Part shown: piece after piece, positions 1 to 12,100 of the stretch
Layout: each line of letters starts with the position of its first letter
Numbering within the stretch: the stretch's first letter is position 1
DNA from: Panopea generosa
Lineage: Eukaryota > Mollusca > Bivalvia > Adapedonta > Hiatellidae
Assembly: GCA_029582155.1 (NCBI GenBank)
Contig: CM055905.1
Location: 6,264,062 to 6,328,061, forward strand
Direction: 5' to 3'
Length of the DNA: 64,000 nt
The notes under the pieces: generated by a model
What the model saw: the letters and a program-made list of their open reading frames with translations, nothing else
Database searches by the model: none
What the model was told of the DNA's origin: nothing
Made by a program: the position numbers and the translations under genes

Positions 1-3000
1 TTAGCTAGCAGTATGTAGTTTAAATCTTGATAGTTCAATGCACCAACTAGCAGACTTGTAGTTTGATTCAAGATATTTATAACATAAATCATGATATTTC
101 AATAAATCCAACTAGCAAGCTTGTAGTTTGGAACAAGGTATTCATAACATTAGCTAGCAGTATGTAGTTCAAATCATGGTAGTTCAATGCACCAACTAGC
201 AGACTTGTAGTCTGGATCAAGATATTTATAATATTAACTAGCAGTTTGTAGTTTAAATCATGGTAGTTCAATACACCAACTAGCAGGCTTGTAGTTTGGA
301 ACAAGGTATTTATAACATTATCTAGCAATATGTAGTTTAAATCATGGTAGTTCAATGCATCAACTAGCAGGCTTGTAGTTTGGATCAAGGTATTTATAAC
401 ATTAACTAGCAGTTTGTAGTTTAAATAATGACAGCTCAATACATCATCTAGTAGTATGTAGTTTAAATCATGATAGTTCAATACATCAACTAGCAGGCTT
501 GTATTAGTTTTATGTTATTTGAATCAATTCTGACTACACCACCAACTTGCAAGCTCATAGTTGGACTTAATGTACTTTACACCACCAACTTGGAAGTTCA
601 TAGTTTTACTTAATGTACTTTATACTATTAACTTGCAGGCATGTAGTTTGACTCAATGTAGTTTACATGTAGTTGGATTCAATGTAGTTTACACAATCAA
701 TTTACAAGCATAAACACATAATTTGACTCAATGTAGGGCACACAATCAACTTGCAGGCATGTAGTTTGATTTGATTTAATGTAGTTTACATGTAGTTTTA
801 TTCAATGAAGTTTACAAGCATGTTCATATAATTTGACTCAATGTAGTTTACACCATCAACTTGCAGGAATGGTGTATGACTTATCTAGTTTACATATAAT
901 TTGACTCAATGTAGTTTGGACAATCAACTTGCAGGTATGCAGTTTGGATCAAATTCGTGTGCACCATCAACTTGCTGGCATGTAGTTTGACTCAATGTAG
1001 TTTACACCACCAACTTACAGGCATGTAGTTTAACTCAATGTAGTTTAAACAATCAACTTGTCAGCATGTAGTTTGAATCAGTGTTGTTTAAACAGCCAAC
1101 TTGCCTGCATGTAGTTTGGCTCAATGCAGTTTACACCATCAACTTGAAGGCATGTAGTTTGACTCAAGTGTTGTTTACACAATAAACTTGCTGGCATGTA
1201 GTTTGATTCAATGTAGTTTGCACCAACAACTTGCAGGTTTGTAGTTTGACTCAATATTGTTTAAACTAGACCTATCACTGTAGTGATGAATACCCCCGAA
1301 CGCCGCCATGACAGAAAATGGTTAACCATTGTATGAAGTTTTATTAAATTATATCCAATTGTTTTAAAGTTATGCTCCAGACAAAAAAATTCTTAATAAA
1401 AGAGAATGTTATGGATTGAGTTTTTTGTATTGTTAATTTTTTTATGGTTTTGTTAAAATTAAAAACGGTCTTTTTAATTATTGTGCAGTGTACAAGCTTT
1501 CATGACAATCAATAAATGTTATACTTTTTCGAGTTATGTTGAGGGACAACAACTTTATGGATAAGAAACAAACAAGAGCACTAGGAATACAATATCGAAC
1601 CTGCTTTGCTCGAACTCCATGTATTCATCAACTTGGTTCTTTCATGAACTTTATAAAACTGTAATCACTGATGGCTTTAAAAGTACTTTAAAAGTACTGC
1701 ACCAGTCAAGGGAAATATATCAAAGGGCAATAACTCTGTAATTAGCAAGAATAGAGTTATGTTTCTTGTACACTGCACTTCCTGTCATTATATTCTACCA
1801 TTGTATGAAGTTTGATGAAATTCCATCCAGTACTTTAAAAGTAATGCTCCGGACAAGGGAAATATATCAAAGGGCAATAACTCTGTAATTAGCAAGAATA
1901 GAGTTATGTTTCCTGTTCACTGCACTTCCTGTCATTATATTCTACCATTGTATGAAGTTTGATGAAATTCCATCCAGTACTTTAAAAGTAATGCTCCAGA
2001 CAAGGGAAATATATCAAAGGGCAATAACTCTGTAATTAGCAAGAATAGAGTTATGTTTCTTGTACACTGCACTTCCTCTCATTATATTCTACCATTGTAT
2101 GAAGCTTGATGAAATTCCATCATGTACTTTTCAAGTTATGCTCCGGACAAGAAAAAATATCAAAGGGCAATAACTCTGTAATTAGCAATAATAGAGTTAT
2201 GTTTCTTGTACACTGCACTTCCTCTCATTATATTCTATCATTGTATGAAGTTTGATGAAATTCCATCCAGTACTTTAAAAGTAATGCTCCAGACAAGGGA
2301 AATATATCAAAGGGCAATAACTCTGTAATTAGCAAAAATAGAGTTATGTTTCTTGTACACTGCACTTCCGCTCATTATATTCTACCATTGTATGAAGTTT
2401 GATGAAATTCCATCCAGTACTTTAAAAGTAATGCGCCGGACAAGGGAAATATATCAAAGGGCAATAACTCTGTAATTAGCAAGAATAGAGTTATGTTTCC
2501 TGTACACTGCACTTCCTCTCATTATATTTTACCATTGTATGAAGCTTGATGAAATTCCATCCTGTACTTTTCAAGTTATGCTCCAGACAAGAAAAAATAT
2601 CAAAGGGAAATATATCAAAGGGCAATAACTCTGTAATTAGCAAGAATAGAGTTATGTTTCCTGTACACTGCACTTCCTCTCATTTTATTCTACCATTGTA
2701 TGACGTTTGATGAAATTCCATCCAGTACTTTTCAAGTGATGCTCCTGACAAGGAAAATTGCAACGGACAGACCGACAGACCGACCTCAGGGTGACTCCAA
2801 TATACCCCCTCAAAACTTCGTTTGTCGGGGGTATAACAATCAACTTGCAAGCATGTACACATAGGAGATTTTTACACCATAAACTTGCAGGTATGTAGTT
2901 TGACTCAATGTAGTTTACACAATAAACTTGCTGGCATGTAGTTTAACTCAATGCAGTTTACAACCTCAACTGGCAGGCATGTAGTTTGGATCAAGGTAGT
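1..3000 (-). repeat. 42-bp minisatellite downstream of ZZZ3, seeded by its last codons
   Basis: Imperfect tandem units run from the left edge to about 1,265 and resume from 2,837 to about 3,000; a transposon (1,266-2,836) splits them. Read on the minus strand, the first unit is the end of the ZZZ3 coding sequence itself (codons [15 protein letters not shown] plus a few bases). Later units keep the core AACTACATGCCTGC-AGTTG. From 1 to about 500 the units form a roughly 92-bp higher-order period that keeps the coding-like core TTTGGATCAAGGTA on the plus strand. The open frame at 89-481 (minus) is this repeat read through, not a gene. The array continues past the left edge. Confidence 0.85.
1266..2836 (+). 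mobile_element. Non-autonomous tandem-core element (pearl/Helitron-like), copy 1
   Basis: The left end reads CTAGACCTATCACTG...AATACCCCCGAACG. It is followed by six to seven units of about 160-175 bp containing 'CTCTGTAATTAGCAAGAATA', then a short GACAGACC microsatellite, then a terminal hairpin (ATACCCCC...GGGGGTAT) ending GGTATAA. Copy 2 at 56,169 has the same ends and fewer core units. Left end, tandem core, tetranucleotide-like microsatellite and right end is the architecture described for bivalve pearl/MINE-type elements; the family call is by resemblance only. No coding capacity. The short open frames at 2,491-2,862 are in the core repeats. Confidence 0.8.
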
Positions 3001-3128
3001 TGTAACCACTGGTACAGTTTCCACCAGGCATAAAGCCAAGATAATCCGAGTCCATGTATGCAGCACTATCTGCCGATCTCTTGGGCTTCAGTCTGTGACT
3101 GGAATTGTGCGTCTCAGTTTCATAGGGA
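2966..3128 (-). CDS. ZZZ3: ZZZ3 terminal coding exon
   Basis: Supplies the last ZZ histidines ([12 protein letters not shown]), a linker, and the conserved tail [14 protein letters not shown] before TGA. The last 30 or so bases are the founder unit of the minisatellite that fills the downstream 3 kb. Confidence 0.93.
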
Positions 3129-6100
3129 CTGAAATATAATCACAGGTACTGTCAAGCATTTATATCGCATTTCAATAGTAGCATTCATACAATAACATTG
3201 AACGATTAAAATAGAAGCATATTTACATAGCAGGCGGATTATTATTTAAGCATGCATTAACTTAACTATATATAATACAAATAGAAAGGAAAGGAAATCA
3301 ACAAAAGAGGCTGTACATTAAGAAAAACAAGAGGTTGCCTCTAACGTGGTCATATCCCCCACCACCTCGTTAACCCTTAGGAGGCATTTCCAGAGAAGTG
3401 GATTTAAATTCTGTAAAATGAAAAAGTCACAGAGCACAGAAATCACATGTAAATGCCGCAAACTGAAATGTGTAGCCGACTGTAATATGACACATTGTCT
3501 TGTCCCAGTGAGCACTGGTGTTGTGTTCTTAATTGAACCATTAATATGTAAGTTATAACTCTAAAACAAAAGAAAAACTATCTTTGACAAACAGACCAAA
3601 CTCATTTGCACAACACATCGTCGGTGGGCTGGTTAGCATTTGTGCCAATTTATTTAAAAATCCAATAACAACTAAAGAAGATGAGGTCCGGAGAGCAGTG
3701 GACAGACGGAGCTGTGACCTTGACCTTTGACGAACAGACCCAAGTCAGTCATATGACACATCATCTTGTCCTAGTAAACAGTTGTGCGGAGTTAAAAATC
3801 CAATAGCAACTAAAGAAGATATGGTTCGGACCAGAGGAAACACAGTGTATACATTGGATTTCCAAATCCTTGAACTATGACCTTGATCCTTTGACGAACA
3901 GACCCAAGTCATTCACATGACACTTCATCTTGTCCTAGTGAACATTTGTTATTTAAAATTCTAAACACAACTGAAGGAGATACGGTGAGGACAACAGAGG
4001 ATGCCACACGCACAGACAGACCCTCTGATCCCGGGTTAGATGCTCTACCACGCACTCCACATACCACATATATAAAACACAATGAGATGCAATGTCATAT
4101 ATCAATCATCATGGATACTGTGTCCAGGCGGGGATTTTTACACATGACCCCTGGTTTGTTAGCCAGACGTGCTATCAACTGAGCTAATTGGACCCAGCAT
4201 CGTTAAAGAAACTGTTGACATTGTTGATGGATTATAATGGAGAGCCAACAACAGCAATAACAACAAAAAATAAATAAGTGATATTTTTTTTAATATAAGA
4301 GCTGTTAATAAGACTTAACTATTCAAATATTTGTCACAAAGTACAAATTTGATTGAGACTGATGACAAATCCAAGCAAACAAGAATTATCTAACTTACTT
4401 GACTGAGTAGGTCTTATAACTGCAATACCTTGTATAAAGTTTCAATCCAAGACATGTTGTGGCTGCCAAGATATAGAATTTCTAAGTAAAAAAAATCCAT
4501 AATTTGCCAAAAATCTGGCAGGAGTTATCTGATCTTACTTGATTAATTTAGTTGGTTTAGTGACTACAAAGCCATACAAAAAGTTTCAACCAAATACATG
4601 GAGTGGTTGTTGTGATATGGACTTGATGACTTGGTGGTACTGGCACGCAAAAGTTTAACCAAACTTTCTATTGGTCAAAGGGCAGTAATTTTCATTATAT
4701 TCATGCAAGAGTTTTCTCACTTACTTATTTTAGTAGTTTTGATGACTGGAAAGTCTTGTGAGACGTTTTAATCAAATACATTGAGTGGTTGGTAAGATAT
4801 GAACTTGATGGTACTTGCATGTAAAACGTTAACCAGAATTTTTAAGTCAAACAAGGGCAAAAAAAATTTCATTATATTCATGCATGTTATCTAAACTTAA
4901 TTTTTTTAGAAGGTTTGATGTGAAGTTTCAATCCAATACATGAAATAGTTACTGAGATAGGGACTTGATGGTTACTTGCACACAAAGCTTTAACTAGAAT
5001 TTCTAAGTCAACGAAGGCAATTACTTCATGCAAAAGTTATCAAATTTCATTATTTTAGTATGTTTGATGACTTGGAAGTCTTGTGTGAAGTTTTAATCAA
5101 ATAAATAGAGTGATTGGTGACATGGACTTGATGGTTAAAACTTAAGTTAGATTGTGTAAGTCAAACAAGGGCAATAATTTGCATTATATTCATGCAAGAG
5201 TTATCTAACTTAGTATTTTTAGTAGGTTTGATGACTGGGAATTCTTGTGTAAAGTTTCAAGTCAATACATGGTTACTGAGATAGGGACTTGCACAGCACA
5301 ACTTTAACCAAGGTGTGATGCCGACGCCCGGGTGAGTAGGAATAGCTCCCTTTCCTTTGTTCTTCAAAAAATCAAGCTAAAAATATATAATAAAATTATT
5401 GAAACACACCGGAGTTATGCCCCTTTTAAAACAGAAAAGTGTTGAGTGAAATTAACAAGACTGCAGTGTGTCCCTTTAATAACAGAATGTTTATTTCATA
5501 CCTATCAACACAATCATCACAGAAGTCAACAGCGACGTCCGGTGGGCAGTCTGTACAGTGCCACCTGGTGCCAATGATTGGTTCACAGTTACATCTATCG
5601 CACTGGAATGCAGAAGAGAAGTAGTTCAGGAAGTAGCACTATACATTTTACAGGTAGCTACATTGTTCATTGCAAAGTAGCTATATACATTTTACAGGTA
5701 GCTACATTGTTCATTGCAAAGTAGCTCTGAACATTTTACAGGTAGTGACATTGTTCATTGCCAAGTAGCTCTGCACATTTTACAGGTAGTGACATTGTTC
5801 ATTGCAAAGTAGCTCTATTTATTTTACAGGTAGCAACATTGTTCATTGCCAAGTACATGTAGCTCTATATATTTTACAGGTAGCAAAGTAGCTCTGAACA
5901 TTTTACAGGTAACGACATTGTTCATTGTGAAGTAGCTCTGTACATTTTGCAGGTAACGACATTGTTCATTGTGAAGTAGCTCTGTACATTTTACAGGTAG
6001 CGACATTGTTCATTGTGAAGTAGCTCTGTACATTTTACAGGTAGCGACATTGTTCATTGCCAAGAAGCTCTGCACAATTAACAGGTAGCGACATTGTTCA

Positions 6101-9100
6101 TTGCTAAGTAGCTCTATACATTTTACAGGTAGCGACATTGTTCATTGCTAAGTAGCTCTATACATTTTACAGGTAGCGACATTGTTCATTGCCAAGTAGC
6201 TCTATACATTTTACAGGTAGCAACATTGTTCATTGCCAAGTAGCTCTATACATTTTACAGGTAGCGACATTGTTCATTGCCAAGTAGCTCTATACATTTT
6301 ACAGGTAGCGACATTGTTCATTGCCAAGTAGCTATATACATTTTACAGGTAGCAACATTGTTCATTGCCAAGTAGCTCTATACATTATACAGGTAGCAAC
6401 ATTGTTCATTGCCAAGTAGCTCTATACATTTTACAGGTAGCGACATTGTTCATTGCCAAGTAGCTATATACATTTTACAGGTAGCAACATTGTTCATTGC
6501 CAAGTAGCTCTATACATTTTACAGGTAGCGACATTGTTCATTGCCAAGTAGCTCTATACATTTTACAGGTAGCGACATTGTTCATTGCCAAGTAGCTATA
6601 TACATTTTACAGGTAGCAACATTGTTCATTGCCAAGTAGCTCTATACATTATACAGGTAGCAACATTGTTCATTGCCAAGTAGCTCTATACATTTTACAG
6701 GTAGCGACATTGTTCATTGCCAAGTAGCTCTGAACATTTTACAGGTAACGACATTGTTCATTGTGAAGTAGCTCTGTACATTTTGCAGGTAACGACATTG
6801 TTCATTGTGAAGTAGCTCTGTACATTTTGCAGGTAACGACATTGTTCATTGTGAAGTAGCTCTGTACATTTTACAGGTAACGACATTGTTCATTGTGAAG
6901 TAGCTCTGTACATTTTACAGGTAGCGACATTGTTCATTGCCAAGAAGCTCTGCACAATTAACAGGTAGCGACATTGTTCATTGCTAAGTAGCTCTTTACA
7001 TTTTACAGGTAGCGACATTGTTCATTGCTAAGTAGCTCTATACATTTTACAGGTAGCGACATTGTTCATTGCCAAGTAGCTCTATACATTTTACAGGTAG
7101 CAACATTGTTCATTGCCAAGTAGCTCTATACATTTTACAGGTAGCGACATTGTTCATTGCCAAGAAGCTCTATACATTTTACAGGTAGCGACATTGTTCA
7201 TTGCCAAGTAGCTATATACATTTTACAGGTAGCAACATTGTTCATTGCCAAGTAGCTCTATACATTATACAGGTAGCAACATTGTTCATTGCCAAGTAGC
7301 TCTATACATTTTACAGGTAGCGACATTGTTCATTGCCAAGTAGCTATATACATTTTACAGGTAGCGACATTGTTCATTGCTAAGTAGCTCTATACATTTT
7401 ACAGGTAGCAACATTGTTCATTGCCAAGTAGCTCTATACATTATACAGGTAGCAACATTGTTCATTGCCAAGTAGCTCTATACATTTTACAGGTAGCGAC
7501 ATTGTTCATTGCAAAATAGCTCTGTACATTTTACATGTAGCGACATTGTTCATTGCCAAGTAGCTCTATACATTTTACAGGTAGCGACATTGTTCATTGC
7601 CAAGTAGCTCTATACATTTTACAGGTAGCAACATTGTTCATTGCCAAGTAGCTCTATACATTAAACAGGTAGCGACATTGTTCATTGTCAAGTAGCTCTG
7701 TACATTTTGCAGGTAACGACATTGTTCATTGTCAAGTAGCTCTATACATTATACAGGTAGCGACATTGTTCATTGCCAAGTAGCTATATACATTTTACAG
7801 GTAACGACATTGTTCATTGTCAAGTAGCTCTGTACATTTTGCAGGTAACGACATTGTTCATTGTCAAGTAGCTCTATACATTATACAGGTAGCGACATTG
7901 TTCATTGTCAAGTAGCTCTGTACATTTTGCAGGTAACGACATTGTTCATTGCCAAGTAGCTCTATACATTATACAGGTAGCGACATTGTTCATTGCCAAG
8001 TAGCTCTGTACATTATACAGGTAGCGACATTGTTCATTGCCAAGTAGCTCTATACATTATACAGGTAGCGACATTGTTCATTGTCAAGTAGCTCTGTACA
8101 TTTTGCAGGTAGCGACATTGTTCATTGCCAAGTAGCTCTATACATTATACAAGTAGCGACATTGTTCATTGCCAAGTAGCTCTATACATTATACAGGTAG
8201 CGACATTGTTCATTGCCAAGTAGCTCTGTACATTTTGCAGGTAACGACATTGTTTATTGTCAAGTAGCTCTGTACATTTTGCAGGTAGCGACATTGTTCA
8301 TTGCCAAGTAGCTCTATACATTATACAGGTAGCGACATTGTTCATTGTCAAGTAGCTCTGTACATTTTGCAGGTAACGACATTGTTCATTGTCAAGTAGC
8401 TCTGTACATTTTGCAGGTAGCGACATTGTTCATTGCCAAGTAGCTCTATACATTATACAGGTAGCGACATTGTTCATTGTCAAGTAGCTCTGTACATTTT
8501 GCAGGTAACGACATTGTTCATTGTCAAGTAGCTCTATACATTATACAGGTAGCGACATTGTTCATTGCCAAGTAGCTCTATACATTATACAGGTAGCGAC
8601 ATTGTTCATTGCCAAGTAGCTATATACATTTTACAGGTAACGACATTGTTCATTGTCAAGTAGCTCTGTACATTTTGCAGGTAGCGACATTGTTCATTGC
8701 CAAGTAGCTCTATACATTATACAGGTAGCGACATTGTTCATTGTCAAGTAGCTCTGTACATTTTGCAGGTAACGACATTGTTCATTGCCAAGTAGCACTA
8801 TACATTATACAGGTAGCGACATTGTTCATTGTCAAGTAGCTCTGTACATTTTGCAGGTAACGACATTGTTCATTGCCAAGTAGCTCTATACATTATACAG
8901 GTAGTGACATTGTTCATTGTCAAGTAGCTCTGTACATTTTGCAGGTAACGACATTGTTCATTGTCAAGTAGCTCTATACATTATACAGGTAGCGACATTG
9001 TTCATTGTCAAGTAGCTCTGTACATTTTGCAGGTAGCGACATTGTTCATTGTCAAGTAGCTCTGTACATTTTGCAGGTAGCTACTTTGTTCATTGCCAAG

Positions 9101-12100
9101 TAGCTCTGTACATTTTACAGGTAGAGACATTGTTCATTGCGAAGTTATTTTCTATCCGTTAAGAAGCACGCATAAATGTTTTCATGTAAACTGTTTGGTG
9201 ACTGAATACTGATAATTGACAGGTTGTGTCAGAGCGAGTGGGTGTCACTGGTTGATTTTACCTTGTCATGAAATTTGAAAACTCTCATCAATTTCACAAC
9301 ACATATTGCAGGCATCAAGGTTCTTATATATCTCATGTTTTTATGATGTGTCAGGTAAATAGTAATTAATACCAACAGTATTATTAGTAACTAATAAACA
9401 ACTGTTCTCCTCACATCAAATAGTTAACCAAGGCCTTGACATTACAGTCCCTAGGACATTATTTTTAACACTCTTTTGACATTTGAGTGTATTAGGTAAA
9501 TGCGATGATGTGATGTCATTGCATATTTTTGTGACTGTGTTCTTGTGTCTCAATTGCCAGTGTTATCCCAAAAACAGGTTTGATGCAATGACTCTCTCTC
9601 TCTTGAAGTTTACCTCAGAGAACCTGGTCAAAATGATTTTTTTTCTTTTTCAAACTTAGTTTTAGTTTAACTTCAAGTACAGTCAGACCTGTGTAGGCGG
9701 CCATCTTTCTTTCGAACAGCTACTTCCCATTTCTATGATTTCTGAGTAAATTAACCTGTATTAAGCAACAACCTAAAAAGGCCACTTTTGCTACATCCCT
9801 TGACTGGCTGCTTAAGACTGATTGGACTGCATCTCTTAACAAATAAATTGACACTATGTCAGTTGCATGTGTGAAGTAATCCACCTCTGATCTTTGTCAA
9901 TGCTAGTCTTGATGTCACAAAGCATTGGCCAGGCACGCACCAACTTGCACTACAAACACACATCAGAACAGCGGGTTTCTCACAGGATTTATGTTTTGTA
10001 TAAGAACATCCAGTTATTATTATATTTGACAAAAGAATACCAAACACATTCCAAACCTTGAATCCCTCATGTTCAGCCATGCCCCTGCTATCCGGTCGTG
10101 AACATTTCTCCCTGCGTAGTTGTTTCAACCTCATCAACTCCTGGTACTCTGGCATATCTCGCACCTCGGGTGGTAAATTATCATCATCCTGCAAAAGTAA
10201 CTGTAACATTCAGCAGCTTATTAAATTTAAAAGTGGAAGTGAAGTGAACATTGTTGGCCACTCACGCAAGAGGTTGAGGCTTCGAATCGTGGCTGACTTG
10301 ATGCCTCTCAAAAACTAACACTCAGTACTGGTTCTATCCAGGAAGTGGACACGAGAGTGGTGCATGTAAACTCTGAGCTTTCTTCACAATCAATTTCTTT
10401 TTCAACAGGGTTTAACGCCATTTTCAACACATTTCAAGTTATATATGGAATATCCAGTATTTATTGGTGAAGAAAGAATCTGAGTAGAACCACCGTCCTT
10501 CCGCAGGTAACTGGTTTTTGGACCGAGCAGGACTCGTACCTATGACCTTAGCAGTGAGAGGTAAGTGAACTTGAGACTGCATCTTACACCACTTGGACAC
10601 AGAGGACCCACTTCTGTGCAATTAAGCTTAAATAAATTAGTATAAACTAAAAGTGGTCAAAAGACATAGAACTGTATGTATCAATGTTAACTTTTTATAT
10701 AAATACAAGGTCTCAACTCTAGAATGCATTTACTTGCCAAGGGATCGTTGTTGGACCAAAATGACTTTGATCTATTCATAAATAATTAATGAATGTTCGA
10801 TGTTACTCTCCTTTCAATGTCTCAACATAGACCTCATCATGAGAACTACACAGAAATTATGATTTTTAAGGATTGGGTCAACATCAGTACAATGCAACAT
10901 TGAGCTAATGTGAGCTCATCAATGAAAACTTATTTAAAAAAAAATATTATGTTAAAACAATTATGATAACAAACTATAAATATACAGTAATGTGTATGTC
11001 TTCCATCTTCTGTGGTCTAGTGGTTGAGGTGTCTGCCTCAGAAGTGGGAGGTCAAAGGTTCAAATCCTGGCAGGAGCACTTTTTTTTCTTCTGATGTGGC
11101 CAGTAGCTTACCAAGCAGCTAGTTAAACTGAGAGGTACTGAATGTCTAACAGCCTGACACCTGGCAAGGATAGCTTTCGGGAAGTAACTGTGTACAACAT
11201 AAAGGTGTCTCATATAAATCCCATTGTGGCTGGCCCTTTCACTATAATAAAGGAACATTTTACTTGTATTTCTCTGGTATATATCTACTTACTGAAGCCA
11301 TCTCTTCTCGATCGTCCCAGGCCTCTGTATTTGACATCATACTACCCTCATAACTCTGCGAGTTGTCTTCATCATCTGACATGTACACAGGTGGGGTGAA
11401 CGAGTGCATGAATGTGGACGGCTGATTGTAGAAACCATGGTAACGTTGGAACTTATGCTTCTGCATTGACTGAAACAAAAAACACCCCAAAATTAACAAC
11501 TTTTTGTAAAGTATCAGCAAGCTTCCAGTACATTTTTCTTTAAATTATCAATTCATCTTTATGACAAAAAAATACAGAGCTTATATCAATTGAGGTTGAG
11601 AGGTATATGATAATAGGATAATATGAAACACTTATATAACAGCTCTTGTGTTCGCTTCCTGTGTAGAACTAGAACTGAGTGTTTTTTAGAGATGCATTGG
11701 CTTGAGGTCGGGATTTAACCAACCACACCACATTTCCCGCCGGCGTGACACCTGGAGATTTGGTGCTGGACTCTTCCTGCATCACTCGCCATTACTCGGG
11801 GAAAACTCTGGCGAGAGTGGCCAACATTCTATTAACTAAACTACCACATTGCTATTTTTACAATCCACCTTATCATCAAAACCACATTTACATTTTCACC
11901 AGTGCCATTAAGAGTGTCTCTTAAAGTTTAATAGCTTGACCTTTTAAATTCAGTAAGTTTATATTGATATGTTATCACATATGTTATATGAAATCGAGGA
12001 CCCCCTCGTTAAATAAAGAGGTTATCACAATGTATTACACTTATTATTTTTATATATATTCCACCCATTGTATGTGACAAACCAAGGACTTATACATAGA

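Noticed and set aside
89..481. 130-codon minus frame with repeated Y-x-x-LNY
   Set aside because: Repeat units derived from the ZZZ3 C-terminal codons, with no start context or domain.
5629..9145. TTTTACAG|GTA in each 44-bp unit as recursive splice sites
   Set aside because: The motif is on the plus strand while ZZZ3 is transcribed from the minus strand; no plus-strand gene is evident here.
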